A stretch of 64,000 nt of DNA, taken from positions 1,994,939 to 2,058,938 of the forward strand of contig NZ_AP028056.1 of the NCBI RefSeq assembly GCF_030297015.1. The letters run 5' to 3'. Positions 49,513 through 58,429 of the stretch are shown here, piece by piece (positions within the stretch are counted from its first letter, which is position 1; each line of letters opens with the position of its first letter). The notes under the pieces are model-generated. The model was not told where the DNA came from, did not search any database, and saw only the letters and a program-made list of their open reading frames with translations. Source of the stretch: Brooklawnia propionicigenes (GTDB lineage Bacteria; Actinomycetota; Actinomycetes; Propionibacteriales; Propionibacteriaceae). Both the position numbers and the translations under genes were made by a program.

Positions 49513-49863
49513 ATGACCGTTTACCTGCTGAAGCGCATCTATGAAGACGTCGAGGACGACGACGGCTACCGGGTGCTGGTCGACCGGTTGTGGCCGCGCG
49601 GCGTCTCGAAGGAGCGCGCGGAGCTGGACGAATGGTGCACCGATGTCGCCCCGAGCACCGAACTGCGCACCTGGTTCGGGCATCGTCCGGAGCGGTTCGA
49701 CGAGTTCGCCGCCCGCTACCGGGTCGAGCTGGAGACCTCGGGGGCGGCGGCCAAGTTCGCCAAGCGGATGTCCGGCAAAACCACGGTGACGCTGCTCATC
49801 GCAGCGAAAGACCCGGTGAACAACCACGGGCTGGTGCTCCAGGAGATGCTGAAGCACCTGTAG
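49513..49863 (+). CDS. DUF488 family protein
   Basis: 116 aa, the usual length for this small cytosolic family. Diagnostic segment Y-R-V-L-V-D-R-L-W-P-R-G, then W-F-G-H-R-P-E-R-F and L-L-I-A-A-K-D. Function is not established. A GTG-free ATG start has GGGG-type spacing only, so translation may be weak or leaderless. Confidence 0.88.
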   Translation: MTVYLLKRIYEDVEDDDGYRVLVDRLWPRGVSKERAELDEWCTDVAPSTELRTWFGHRPERFDEFAARYRVELETSGAAAKFAKRMSGKTTVTLLIAAKDPVNNHGLVLQEMLKHL

Positions 49864-49884
49864 CACCTTCCTGCCGGCGGCGTA

Positions 49885-50016
49885 CGCCTGCCGGATGCAG
49901 TAGAAAGGCCCCCGCAGACCCCTTCCGCGCGGCTCGTCGCCCGCACCGCCTGCCGAATGCAGCAAAAAGGCCCCCGCAGGCCCCCTTTTTGCGCGGCTCA
50001 TCGCCCGCACCGCCTG
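49885..50016. repeat. Two tandem ~63-bp repeats between convergent genes
   Basis: CGCCTGCCGGATGCAGTAGA begins copy 1 (49885-49946), and the same run with few changes begins copy 2 (49947-50010); a partial third begins at 50011. Each contains an A-rich run then a C-rich stretch; copy 2 ends in TTTTT and may serve as a terminator. Confidence 0.6.
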
Positions 50017-50017
50017 A

Positions 50018-50060
50018 CTTGGGTCGGGTTGTCCGCAGACGCCGCGGACAACCCGACCCA
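50018..50060. repeat. Dispersed hairpin repeat, copy 3 of 5
   Basis: Nearly perfect arms TTGGGTCGGGTTGTCCGC and complement at 50019-50036 and 50044-50060. Lies between the convergent DUF488 and aminotransferase genes. Confidence 0.75.
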
Positions 50061-50079
50061 CATGTGCGAGGTCGCCGGC

Positions 50080-51270
50080 TCAGACCCAGGCGACCAGCCG
50101 ATCGAAGGCTTCCTCGATCTCCTCAGAGGCCCCGGCAGTACTGATCCGGATGAATCTGCTGCCGTCGGTCGTCGATGTCCGGCCCGCAATCACGGGTGCG
50201 AAGTCGATGCCCGGCGTCAGGGTGACCGCGGTCTCGTCCAGCACCTTGAGGCACCAGGCGAGCGAGTCGTCGGTCAGATGGGAGACGTCCGGGTAGACGT
50301 AAAACGCCCCGTCGGGCACCACGAAGCCGGTCACTCCAAGGTCGGGCAGCCGGCTCAGCACCAGATCACGATTGCGGCGGTACTTGGCGACATGAGCGTC
50401 CAACTCAGGCTTGGCCTCCGCACTGAATGCCTCGATCGCGGCGATCTGCGACAGCGTCGGAGTCGACAGATTGAGGTTGCCGAGCAGCAGTTCGACCCGG
50501 CGGGCCAGCTCGTCCGGCACTATCAGCCAGCCGATCCGCCATCCGGTCATGCAGTAATACTTGCTGAATGAGCCGACCGCGACATGGTTCTGCGAACTCT
50601 GCAGCACCGAGGCGGTCGGCGCACCGAAAGATATGCCGTGGTAGATCTCGTCCGAGATCAGCAGCGTGCCGTGGTCCTCGCACCAGGCGGCGATGGCTGC
50701 CAGCTGCTCGGGGGCGATGATCGTCCCGGTGGGGTTCGAGGGCGACGCCACCACCAGCCCGGCGGGCGCCACGGGCAGCGCCTCCAGCATCTCGATGGTC
50801 GGCTGGAATCCGCTCTCGGGACCGCAGTCGATCTCGATGACATGGCAGCCATGCGCCGCGAGCACGTTGCGGTAGGCCGGGTAGCCGGGCCGGGTCATTA
50901 CGACCTCATCGCCCGCATCGAAGGCCGCCAGAATGACCGCGGTGAACCCAGCGGACGATCCGGTCGTCACCTGCACGCGTTCCGGATCGACCTCGACACC
51001 GTAGTAGGCGAGGTAGTGCGAGGCGATCTGTTCGCGCAACTCGAGCAGTCCGCTCGCGTCGGTGTATCCGAGGGCAGATCCGGACGCCAGCGCCCGGGCA
51101 GCGGCCTCAAGCACCGGGGCGGGCGCGCCGTCCGAAGGTTGTCCCAGGCACAGCGAAATGACATCCGCGCCCTCGGCACTCTTGATATTGGCGAACTTCA
51201 TCAACTCCATCGCGTAGAACGGCTCGACCTCACCACGTCTTGACTTGCGCACACTCATGCCTTCGATCAT
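50080..51270 (-). CDS. PLP-dependent aminotransferase, class I/II
   Basis: About 396 aa; ATG at 51270 is chosen, with TTG 51285 and ATG 51258 as alternatives. Fold-type I features: I-S-L-C-L-G-Q-P-S-D, S-P-S-N-P-T-G, D-E-I-Y-H-G, PLP lysine in G-S-F-S-K-Y-Y, and R-I-G-W-L. Probably aspartate- or alanine-type, specificity unknown. Its cofactor would come from the PdxST synthase of this genome. Confidence 0.9.
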   Translation of the reverse strand: MIEGMSVRKSRRGEVEPFYAMELMKFANIKSAEGADVISLCLGQPSDGAPAPVLEAAARALASGSALGYTDASGLLELREQIASHYLAYYGVEVDPERVQVTTGSSAGFTAVILAAFDAGDEVVMTRPGYPAYRNVLAAHGCHVIEIDCGPESGFQPTIEMLEALPVAPAGLVVASPSNPTGTIIAPEQLAAIAAWCEDHGTLLISDEIYHGISFGAPTASVLQSSQNHVAVGSFSKYYCMTGWRIGWLIVPDELARRVELLLGNLNLSTPTLSQIAAIEAFSAEAKPELDAHVAKYRRNRDLVLSRLPDLGVTGFVVPDGAFYVYPDVSHLTDDSLAWCLKVLDETAVTLTPGIDFAPVIAGRTSTTDGSRFIRISTAGASEEIEEAFDRLVAWV

Positions 51271-51470
51271 CACATCTCGCGGCAAGTCCGATCCCCGGTG
51301 GCCAAAGATAGGCGACCCTGACCTAATTCCGGATTTTTACCGGATGCTGTGAAAATTCTGTGCTGCCAGTATTAGAAGGACCTTGAACGGTCATGATGGC
51401 GCACAGATGCCCCATCCCGACAGCCCCGGACCCAAGACGACGACGAAACCGCAGTGGGGAGGTGTACGCG

Positions 51471-51965
51471 GTGACGCTGCTGAAACGCTTCTGGCACGGT
51501 TTCACGCGGGTGTTCGCCGGTTGGACGGGCATTGGCCTGGCCGCCCTGATCGGCGTGATCCTCGGGATCGGGTTGTTCACCATGTACTACGCCGGATTCA
51601 CCAAGTACTTCGGGAACGACCCGGCGACCTGTGCCAGCTGCCATGCGATGAATGAGCAGTACGAGGGTTGGATGAAAGGCAGCCACGCCCACGTAGCGAC
51701 CTGCAACGACTGCCACGCTCCCCATGACAACCTGATCGCCAAGTATGCCAACAAGGCAGAGAACGGGTTCATGCACTCGCTGAAATTCACGTTGCAGAAC
51801 TACCCGGAGAATATCGAGATCCGCGACCACAATCGCCGCGTCACGGAGGCCGCCTGCGTGTATTGTCACGGCGCCTTCGTCGATCAGATCACCAACAGTT
51901 CGAATCACACGGGTGAAACCGTGTCATGCATCCGTTGCCACGACGGCGTGGGACACATGAGGTGA
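51471..51965 (+). CDS. nrfH: Cytochrome c nitrite reductase small subunit NrfH
   Basis: 164 aa from the GTG at 51471, which has GGGGAGG 8 nt upstream. NapC/NirT family quinol dehydrogenase: one N-terminal membrane span (about 19-38) and four haem motifs, C-A-S-C-H, C-N-D-C-H, C-V-Y-C-H and C-I-R-C-H. It takes electrons from menaquinol and passes them to NrfA, whose gene begins 4 bp later. The 200-bp gap upstream holds the operon promoter, but I could not identify an FNR-like site. Confidence 0.94.
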   Translation: MTLLKRFWHGFTRVFAGWTGIGLAALIGVILGIGLFTMYYAGFTKYFGNDPATCASCHAMNEQYEGWMKGSHAHVATCNDCHAPHDNLIAKYANKAENGFMHSLKFTLQNYPENIEIRDHNRRVTEAACVYCHGAFVDQITNSSNHTGETVSCIRCHDGVGHMR

Positions 51966-51969
51966 ACCG

Positions 51970-53445
51970 ATGAGTACAGACAAGACCGATCCCAGCACCC
52001 CAGCTCACGACACATCGAGTGAGAACACCTGGACAGGACCCCGCAGGAAGTGGGTCCCGATCGTGGTGCTCATCGCCTGCACCGTCGCCGCCGCGGGGCT
52101 CACCTGGCTGCTGACAACGATCTTCACCCACCAGCAGGAGTCCAAGCACCCGTTCACCCAGGTCGTCGAGATCACCGACACCACCTATGATCCGGCTGTT
52201 TGGGGACAGAACTTCCCGCTGCAGTACGAGGCCTATCTGCGTACCGCCGAGATGGACGAGGCCGACAAGGTCCCCCGCGAGCCCACCGAGGCCGACCCCC
52301 GGCTGTTCGTCACCCATTCGAAGCTCGAGACCTACCCGCGGCTCGTCAACATGTGGCAGGGCTACCCGTTCTCGGTCGACTACCGCGAGCCGCGCGGCCA
52401 CGAGTACATGCTGATCGATCAGCAGTACACCCGCCGGATGCTCGAGTTCAATCAGCCCGGCGCTTGCCTGAACTGTCATGCATCCTTGCCGCAGATCGTC
52501 GACGAACTCGGCGACGGCGACCGGACGGCGGGCTGGGCGGCCATGAACAAGCTGCCCTACGCCGACGCCGTGCAGCATGCCGGTGGCCCGATCGCCTGCA
52601 TCGACTGCCACGACCCGCAGACGATGCAACTGCGGATCACCCGCCCAGCGTTCATCGACGGCATCAAGAAGTACATGGCCGGCCAAGGCGTGGCGGACTT
52701 CGACGTCAATACCGACGCCACCACCCAGCAGATGCGCGCCTACGTTTGCGCGCAATGCCACGTCGAGTACTACTTCGCCGGCGACGACAAGACCCTCACC
52801 TTCCCATGGACGAAGGGCCTGACCGTCCAGGACGCGATCGAGTTCTACGACGAGATCGGCTGGGTCGACTTCACCCACGCCGACACCGGCTCGCCGGTGC
52901 TGAAGGCTCAGCATCCCGATTTCGAGACCTGGAGCCAGGGCATCCACGCCTCCAATGGCGTGACCTGCGCCGACTGCCACATGCCCTACACCCGTGAAGG
53001 CGCAGCCAAGGTCAGCGACCACCACGTCACCAGCCCGATGCGCAACGAGGCATCCATCAATGCCAGCTGCCTGACTTGCCATCATTCCACGGCAACGGAG
53101 ATGAAGGAGCGGGTCGACACCATCCAGAACCGCTGGTACGAGGCTCAGGACATCTCGTTCGCGGCATTCGACGAGTTCATCAACGACCTCGCCGCAGCGA
53201 CCACGAATGGCACCGCCACCGAGGAGCAGCTCGACCTCGCCCGCGACTACCAGCGCCGCGCATCCTTCCTGATCGATTACACGATCTCGGAGAACTCGAG
53301 GGGATTCCACGCTCCGGCCTACGCGATCGCGATGCTGAACCAGGCAACCGACTATTCCCGCAAGGGCCAGCTGGCCATCCGCGGCGTCGATGTCGGTCCG
53401 GCCACCGGCCCGGTATCCAGCGCCAGCCCGACTCCGAACCGCTGA
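51970..53445 (+). CDS. nrfA: Ammonia-forming cytochrome c nitrite reductase NrfA
   Basis: 491 aa. Reduces nitrite to ammonium with six electrons. A membrane anchor (about 29-51) replaces a cleaved signal peptide, as in other Gram-positive NrfA. Five haem motifs: C166-L-N-C-H, C210-I-D-C-H, C260-A-Q-C-H, C333-A-D-C-H and C367-L-T-C-H. The catalytic haem 1, usually C-x-x-C-K, is C-L-N-C-H here, so it can be attached by ordinary cytochrome c maturation without a special CxxCK lyase. Active-site segments A-Q-C-H-V-E-Y-Y and G-I-H-A-S-N-G are intact. Confidence 0.96.
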   Translation: MSTDKTDPSTPAHDTSSENTWTGPRRKWVPIVVLIACTVAAAGLTWLLTTIFTHQQESKHPFTQVVEITDTTYDPAVWGQNFPLQYEAYLRTAEMDEADKVPREPTEADPRLFVTHSKLETYPRLVNMWQGYPFSVDYREPRGHEYMLIDQQYTRRMLEFNQPGACLNCHASLPQIVDELGDGDRTAGWAAMNKLPYADAVQHAGGPIACIDCHDPQTMQLRITRPAFIDGIKKYMAGQGVADFDVNTDATTQQMRAYVCAQCHVEYYFAGDDKTLTFPWTKGLTVQDAIEFYDEIGWVDFTHADTGSPVLKAQHPDFETWSQGIHASNGVTCADCHMPYTREGAAKVSDHHVTSPMRNEASINASCLTCHHSTATEMKERVDTIQNRWYEAQDISFAAFDEFINDLAAATTNGTATEEQLDLARDYQRRASFLIDYTISENSRGFHAPAYAIAMLNQATDYSRKGQLAIRGVDVGPATGPVSSASPTPNR

Positions 53446-53471
53446 TATCGCAAATAACAAGGGAGAATGGA

Positions 53472-54371
53472 GTGCCCAAGCCTCTTGAAACACCCGCCAG
53501 TTCCCCGGCGCAGCCAGATGCTGGGGAACTGGCGCGTTTTCTCGCCTCTGCGCCCGTCGGGCTCAAGGCATGGGCGGACGAGCAGCTGGCCGCACTCGAC
53601 ATCGCCCCGGAGACCGATCCGGCTGACGGCGACGCGGTCGGTGTCGAGGAATTCGCGGACGACTTCGACGAAATCCCCAACAACGCGACCGGCGAGTCCG
53701 GGCAAGATGCCGAGCAACCTGCCGGCAGCCCCGCCGCCCGCGCTCGGCCCAGTAAACCGCGCGCCAAGAACTCGGCGGTCGGCGGCAAGATCAATCTCGT
53801 GCTGGTCGCGCTGCTGGTGGCAGCGATCGTGATCATCGTCCAGCAGACTGGAATCACCAACCGCGAGTCGGCCTCATCGCAGGGGGCCGCGTCCGGAATG
53901 CCGAGCGGGATGAGCACCTTCGCTCAGATCGACCAGGCACGAGTCGACGAGCTCAAGGCACAGATCGATGCCGATCCGTCGAACACGGCCGCGCGCCAGC
54001 AACTGGCTGAGCTCTACCTCGATGCTGCCCTCTATCAGGACGCGATCGAACAACTCGATCAGGTTCTGCAGATCACGCCCGATGACCTGGACGCCCTGCT
54101 GGCGATCGGGGTGGCCGAGTTCAATCTCAGCCAAGACGAGCAGGCCGAACAGCACTGGCTGCGGGCCACCCAGGTCGCGCCTGCCCAGGCGGAGCCCTGG
54201 TACAACCTCGGCTTCTTGTACATGGCGCAAACCCCGCCCGACTACGACAAAGTCGAGCAGGCCTGGGGTCGGGTCATCGAACTCGATCCGGATTCCGAAC
54301 TCGCGGCCACCGCGAGGGCTCATCTGGAGCGTGCCCGCGCCGCTTCACCGACCCCGAGCACGGGACCGTGA
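53472..54371 (+). CDS. Membrane-anchored TPR protein of the cytochrome c maturation cluster
   Basis: 299 aa, GTG start. A long polar N-terminal region (about 1-100) precedes one membrane span (about 106-124). The rest is a tetratricopeptide array (A-A-R-Q-Q-L-A-E-L-Y-L-D-A-A-L-Y, A-L-L-A-I-G-V-A-E-F-N-L, W-Y-N-L-G-F-L-Y). It resembles the chaperone half of CcmI/NrfG that holds apocytochrome, here fitted to a System II cluster. Confidence 0.82.
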   Translation: MPKPLETPASSPAQPDAGELARFLASAPVGLKAWADEQLAALDIAPETDPADGDAVGVEEFADDFDEIPNNATGESGQDAEQPAGSPAARARPSKPRAKNSAVGGKINLVLVALLVAAIVIIVQQTGITNRESASSQGAASGMPSGMSTFAQIDQARVDELKAQIDADPSNTAARQQLAELYLDAALYQDAIEQLDQVLQITPDDLDALLAIGVAEFNLSQDEQAEQHWLRATQVAPAQAEPWYNLGFLYMAQTPPDYDKVEQAWGRVIELDPDSELAATARAHLERARAASPTPSTGP

Positions 54372-54372
54372 C

Positions 54373-55092
54373 ATGGAGATCACGATTCCGCTGGCCCTGT
54401 TGGCGGGGGTGGTGTCGTTCGCCTCTCCGTGCTTCCTGCCGATCGTGCCCGCCTTCGTGGGTCAGCTGATCGGGGCAACTCCGGGATCGGCGGTATCCAG
54501 GAGCGTGGCATTGCGCAACACGCTCAGCTTCGTCGCCGGATTCAGTGTGGTCTTCATCGGGCTGTGGGCGTCCATCGGCCTGATCGGCCGCTCACTGGGA
54601 TCCGGTGTCGGGCTGCTGCGAGTGGCCGGCGGCGTGTTGCTCATCGTGATGGGCCTGCACGTGGCCGGACTGGTCGACATCGGGCTGCTGAATCGGTCGG
54701 TGCGCCCGCGGATGGGCTCGTCCGCGGGACCGGTTGCGACGCAGGCCGGCGGTGCCGGCGCGCTGCGGTCGGGTCTGATGGGCGTGGTCTTCGGGGTCGG
54801 ATGGACGCCGTGCATCGGCCCGGTGCTGGGCGGCATTCTCGCCCTGGCTACGGTCTCGTCCACCAGCGGACGCGGTATCACGCTGATGCTCGCCTATTGC
54901 CTGGGGCTCGGCCTGCCGCTGGTTCTGGTCGCGCTCGGCGCGGTGCGCGCCAACGGACGGCTGGCCTGGTTCACCCGGCATCATGCGGCGGTCTCCTTGG
55001 TCAGCGGTGGGCTGCTGATGCTGATCGGCTTCCTCATGATCACCAACCTCTTCGCCCGGCTGGCGGGCGTCATTCCGGGAATCGGCATCTGA
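54373..55092 (+). CDS. ccdA: Thiol-disulfide transporter CcdA
   Basis: 239 aa, six membrane spans. The two reactive cysteines sit in the family motifs F-A-S-P-C-F-L-P and G-W-T-P-C-I-G-P. It moves reducing equivalents from cytoplasmic thioredoxin to the outside, supplying the TlpA-type protein encoded at the end of this operon, which keeps apocytochrome thiols reduced. Confidence 0.94.
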   Translation: MEITIPLALLAGVVSFASPCFLPIVPAFVGQLIGATPGSAVSRSVALRNTLSFVAGFSVVFIGLWASIGLIGRSLGSGVGLLRVAGGVLLIVMGLHVAGLVDIGLLNRSVRPRMGSSAGPVATQAGGAGALRSGLMGVVFGVGWTPCIGPVLGGILALATVSSTSGRGITLMLAYCLGLGLPLVLVALGAVRANGRLAWFTRHHAAVSLVSGGLLMLIGFLMITNLFARLAGVIPGIGI

Positions 55093-55103
55093 AGGAGTCA
55101 GCC

Positions 55104-56810
55104 ATGAGTATCGAGACGCGAAACCGCAGTCGTCCAGTGGGCGTCGATGAACCCGTCGATGGGCTCGACGGTGCTGCCGGTCTCGCGCCGACCCAGGCGC
55201 TGCGGGCGATCTACGCGTTCTTCTACAACAAGAAGGTCGGGCTGACGCTCATCCTGGCCGCCGGGCTGGCCTGCCTGTTCGGGGTGCTTTTCCCCCAGAT
55301 GCCTGCCGGCGTTCGCGGCGACCCGGCCTCGGTGGACGGCTGGCTGCAGTCGGTGCGGCCCAGCTACGGCGGCTGGACGTCGATCATGGACGCCGTCGGC
55401 CTGTTCAACGTTTTCAGCTCTCCGCTGTTCCTGACCATCATGGGGTTGCTGGCGCTGAGCATCACTGCCTGCACCACTCATCGAATTCCGGTGCTGATGC
55501 AGACTGCTTTCCACCCGCACACCAAGGTGACCGCGGAGTTCTTTCGCAGGGCCCGGCTCAACGACAGGTTCACCACGCCGCTGCCGAGCCGGGAGGCCGT
55601 GGCGCTGATCAAGGAGGACGCGAAGGCCAGGCGCGTGCGGGTGATCGAGGATCACCACGGGCCGGGGCACAATCTCTACACCGACAAGTGGCATCTGGCC
55701 CCGTTCGGGACGGTGATCGCGCATACCGCGTTCGTGGTGATCATGGCGGGGTTCGTGGTCAGCTCGCTGACCGGATTCCGCGATGACCAGTTCACGTTGA
55801 CCGTCGGCCGGCCCGCCGAGGTGGGCCACGGCACCGGACTGGTCGCTGAGGCCATCTCGTTCTCCGACACCTACTACGACAATGGCAGCCCCAAGGATTA
55901 CGTCACCGATCTGGTGCTTTCGATCGACGGCCGCGAGGTGGCTCGGCAGGATGTTCGGGTCAATGATCCGCTGAGGTACGACGGCGTGATGTTCCATCAG
56001 GCCTATTTCGGCATCGCTGCGGTCATGGAGATCCGGGACGCCTCCGGCCGGCTGCTCTTCAATGATGGGGTGCCGTTGGAGTGGACGACTCCGGACGGAT
56101 CGCTCAGCTACGGCGTGCTCGAGGTGCCCGGACGCGACCAGGAGCTCTTCGTGATCAGTTCGGCATCCGGGCGCACCGGAACCGGTATTGAACCTGGTCA
56201 GATGCGGATCGAGGTCTACCCGACCAGCCTAGACGCACCGGTGGGCGCGGCAGTGCTCGACCAGTCGGGGTCGGTCCAGATCGATGGCCTGACCTACACC
56301 TTCGAGCGTGAGCAGCAGTTCACCGGCTTGCTGGTCAAACGCGACCCGGGCACCGGAATCGTGTGGCTGGGCTGTCTGCTGCTGATCATCGGCACCTGCC
56401 TGACGATGTTCTTCCGGCATCACCGGATCTGGATTCGCGTCACGCCCGAAGCTGGTGGCGGTTCGCTGGTGCAGCTGGCTTCACCCGACCGGCAGGATGC
56501 CACCTTCACCCGCCAGTTCGCCGAGGTCGCTGCCGGATTGGCGGGCGCTTTGGGTGAGGCGGACGCATTGGGTGAGGCGGACGCGGGGGGCGCGGGGGAG
56601 AGGCTGGAGCCGGGGGCGTTGGAGGACGCTGCGGTGCGAGCGGACCTGATGGCAGAAGCTGGGTCGCCGGAACTGGGTGTGATCGAGCAGGGGTTGCCGG
56701 AAGCAAACCCAATGGAAGCTGGGTCGCCGGAGGCTGGGTCGCCCGAACCGGACCCAATGGAACAACAGTCGTCCGATCTGATGGAAGAAGGGGATGAGCC
56801 CAATGCTTGA
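55104..56810 (+). CDS. resB: System II cytochrome c biogenesis protein ResB (Ccs1)
   Basis: 568 aa; GAAGGAG precedes the ATG. Haem-handling partner of CcsB: four membrane spans (about 45-65, 100-122, 208-230, 415-435), with a large outer domain between the third and fourth and a conserved His in the third (F-G-T-V-I-A-H-T-A-F). The C-terminal ~110 residues form an acidic repetitive tail (A-L-G-E-A-D twice, A-G-S-P-E twice), unusual for the family. Its end overlaps the ccsB start by 8-17 bp. Confidence 0.93.
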   Translation: MSIETRNRSRPVGVDEPVDGLDGAAGLAPTQALRAIYAFFYNKKVGLTLILAAGLACLFGVLFPQMPAGVRGDPASVDGWLQSVRPSYGGWTSIMDAVGLFNVFSSPLFLTIMGLLALSITACTTHRIPVLMQTAFHPHTKVTAEFFRRARLNDRFTTPLPSREAVALIKEDAKARRVRVIEDHHGPGHNLYTDKWHLAPFGTVIAHTAFVVIMAGFVVSSLTGFRDDQFTLTVGRPAEVGHGTGLVAEAISFSDTYYDNGSPKDYVTDLVLSIDGREVARQDVRVNDPLRYDGVMFHQAYFGIAAVMEIRDASGRLLFNDGVPLEWTTPDGSLSYGVLEVPGRDQELFVISSASGRTGTGIEPGQMRIEVYPTSLDAPVGAAVLDQSGSVQIDGLTYTFEREQQFTGLLVKRDPGTGIVWLGCLLLIIGTCLTMFFRHHRIWIRVTPEAGGGSLVQLASPDRQDATFTRQFAEVAAGLAGALGEADALGEADAGGAGERLEPGALEDAAVRADLMAEAGSPELGVIEQGLPEANPMEAGSPEAGSPEPDPMEQQSSDLMEEGDEPNA

Positions 56811-57744
56811 AATCTCCCAGGCGCTGTTGTTGGCCACCACGGTGCTGGTGATCATCGCGCTGGTTGCCTATGTGTTCGCGCTGGTGGCCGCGCGCGTGGC
56901 CAAACCGCAGCCGGCGAGCGCCAAGATGACGGTCGCGGTGGGTGGATCGTCCGCTGCAGGTGCGGCCGAGGTGACTCGGGCGTCCAGTGGCGACGGCTCT
57001 GCCGCCGCGCAGACGAGCAACCATCGCGCGCCGGCGCGCGGGATCGCCTGGTACGGCAGCAAGTTCACCCAGGGCGCGCTGATCCTGCTCACGGGATCGC
57101 TGCTGGCGCGGTTCTTCGCGACGGGGCATGCGCCCTTTTCCAATCACTACGAGTTCGCGGTCTCCTTCTGCTGGGGCATGATCTTGGCTCTGGTCTATTT
57201 CGAGCATCGCTACCGGGTTCGCACGCTGGCCGTCGCGGTGCTGCCGGTGATCTTGGCGATGCTCATCTATGCGTCCACCCTGTCGTACGAGGCGAACCCG
57301 TTGATGCCGGCTTTACAGAACAGTCCGCTGCTGACCCTGCACGTCTTCACCGCGGCGCTCGCCTACGGGGCTGGGGTCATCGCCTTCGGCGCGGCCGTGA
57401 TGTACCTACTGTCTCCGCATGTCAGGTGGAGCGGCTGGCCCAAGCCCGATGTGCTGGACGAACTCGGCTACAAGGCGGTGATCATCACCTTCCCGATGCT
57501 GACGATCATGATCATCCTCGGATCGGTCTGGGCGAACATTGCCTGGGGACGCTATTGGTCGTGGGACCCGAAGGAGACCGCGGCGCTGGTGACCTGGCTG
57601 ATCTATGGCGCCTATCTGCATGCCCGGGTCGTCGGCGGCTGGCGGGGCAGGCGCGCCGCCTGGCTGCTCGTGCTCGGGTTCGCCGCTATCGTCTTCACCT
57701 ACTTCGGAAATCTCTTCTTTGGAGGCATGCACTCCTATGCCTGA
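56794..57744 (+). CDS. ccsB: System II cytochrome c biogenesis protein CcsB (CcsA/ResC type)
   Basis: 316 aa; an ATG at 56803 is an alternative start. Haem-exporting ligase with about eight membrane spans and the tryptophan-rich haem site W-G-R-Y-W-S-W-D-P-K-E. Conserved His appear in N-H-Y-E-F and at the end in G-G-M-H-S-Y-A. Together with ResB it forms the holocytochrome c synthase that would load the nine haems of NrfH and NrfA. Confidence 0.94.
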   Translation: MSPMLEISQALLLATTVLVIIALVAYVFALVAARVAKPQPASAKMTVAVGGSSAAGAAEVTRASSGDGSAAAQTSNHRAPARGIAWYGSKFTQGALILLTGSLLARFFATGHAPFSNHYEFAVSFCWGMILALVYFEHRYRVRTLAVAVLPVILAMLIYASTLSYEANPLMPALQNSPLLTLHVFTAALAYGAGVIAFGAAVMYLLSPHVRWSGWPKPDVLDELGYKAVIITFPMLTIMIILGSVWANIAWGRYWSWDPKETAALVTWLIYGAYLHARVVGGWRGRRAAWLLVLGFAAIVFTYFGNLFFGGMHSYA

Positions 57745-57819
57745 TCCTGGTGCTGTCGCGGCGTCGTCGAGGATCCACATCGGGGATTCTTCGGAGGCTG
57801 GCACTCCTATGCCTGATCC
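57716..57819. repeat. Duplicated ccsB end / tlpA start (about 33-bp direct repeat)
   Basis: GGAGGCATGCACTCCTATGC at 57721 recurs as GGAGGCTGGCACTCCTATGC at 57793. In ccsB phase copy 1 reads F-F-G-G-M-H-S-Y-A-stop, and copy 2 reads F-F-G-G-W-H-S-Y-A-stop, the more typical family ending. The unit also contains ribosome site and start codon of tlpA, so tlpA has two possible starts 72 bp apart. Confidence 0.75.
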
Positions 57820-58399
57820 CGACTGGCGGGCACGGATACGGGGCAGTCGGCTGGGAAACCTGACGGTGCTCGCGGTTACCGCACTTGCCGTGCTGATCGG
57901 CAGCTGGCTGGTTATGCGCCCCGGCGACGAGGCTGCACCGGTGGCCGTGTCGAAGGTCGATGTGCCGGGGGCAGCGGCCGCACCCGTCGTGGGAGATCAA
58001 GCGCCCGGTTTCACTGCAACCGATCTGAATGGCGCCTCGGTTTCACTGGATGGCCTGCGGGGCCGTCCGGTTTGGCTGGTCTTCATGGCCACCTGGTGCA
58101 CCGGATGCCGCGCGGAGGTTCCCGACGTGCAGGGATTCCATGAGCGGTCCGGGGGCGAAGTCGAGGTGATCGCGGTCTACGTCGGTGAACCGGCCACCGC
58201 GGTACAGCCGTTCGCCGACCGCCTCGGGCTGTCGTTCACGCAGCTGCCGGATGGGCAGACCACCTTGTCGTCCGCATATGGCGTGATGGGCGTGCCCGCG
58301 CACTTCTTCCTCGATTCCGCCGGAGTCGTGCAGGAGACTCGCATTGGGGTACTCAGCCCCGACCAGATCGATCAGGCCGTCGCGAAGGTGACAGTCTGA
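57737..58399 (+). CDS. TlpA/ResA-type membrane-anchored thioredoxin
   Basis: 220 aa from 57737 or 196 aa from 57809, both in frame because the duplication is 72 bp; the shorter form fits the family better. Signal anchor (L-T-V-L-A-V-T-A-L-A-V-L-I-G-S-W), then a thioredoxin fold with W-C-T-G-C as redox motif and G-V-P-A-H-F as cis-Pro loop. It would reduce CxxCH thiols of apocytochromes, recharged by CcdA. Confidence 0.9.
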   Translation: MPDPGAVAASSRIHIGDSSEAGTPMPDPDWRARIRGSRLGNLTVLAVTALAVLIGSWLVMRPGDEAAPVAVSKVDVPGAAAAPVVGDQAPGFTATDLNGASVSLDGLRGRPVWLVFMATWCTGCRAEVPDVQGFHERSGGEVEVIAVYVGEPATAVQPFADRLGLSFTQLPDGQTTLSSAYGVMGVPAHFFLDSAGVVQETRIGVLSPDQIDQAVAKVTV

Positions 58400-58429
58400 T
58401 CGCCGGTGTCCGGGTGGTGGCTCTGCCGG

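Noticed and set aside
51889-53493. 534-codon minus-strand frame opposite nrfA
   Set aside because: The plus strand encodes five CxxCH motifs in correct order; the minus frame is its complement and shows no family features.
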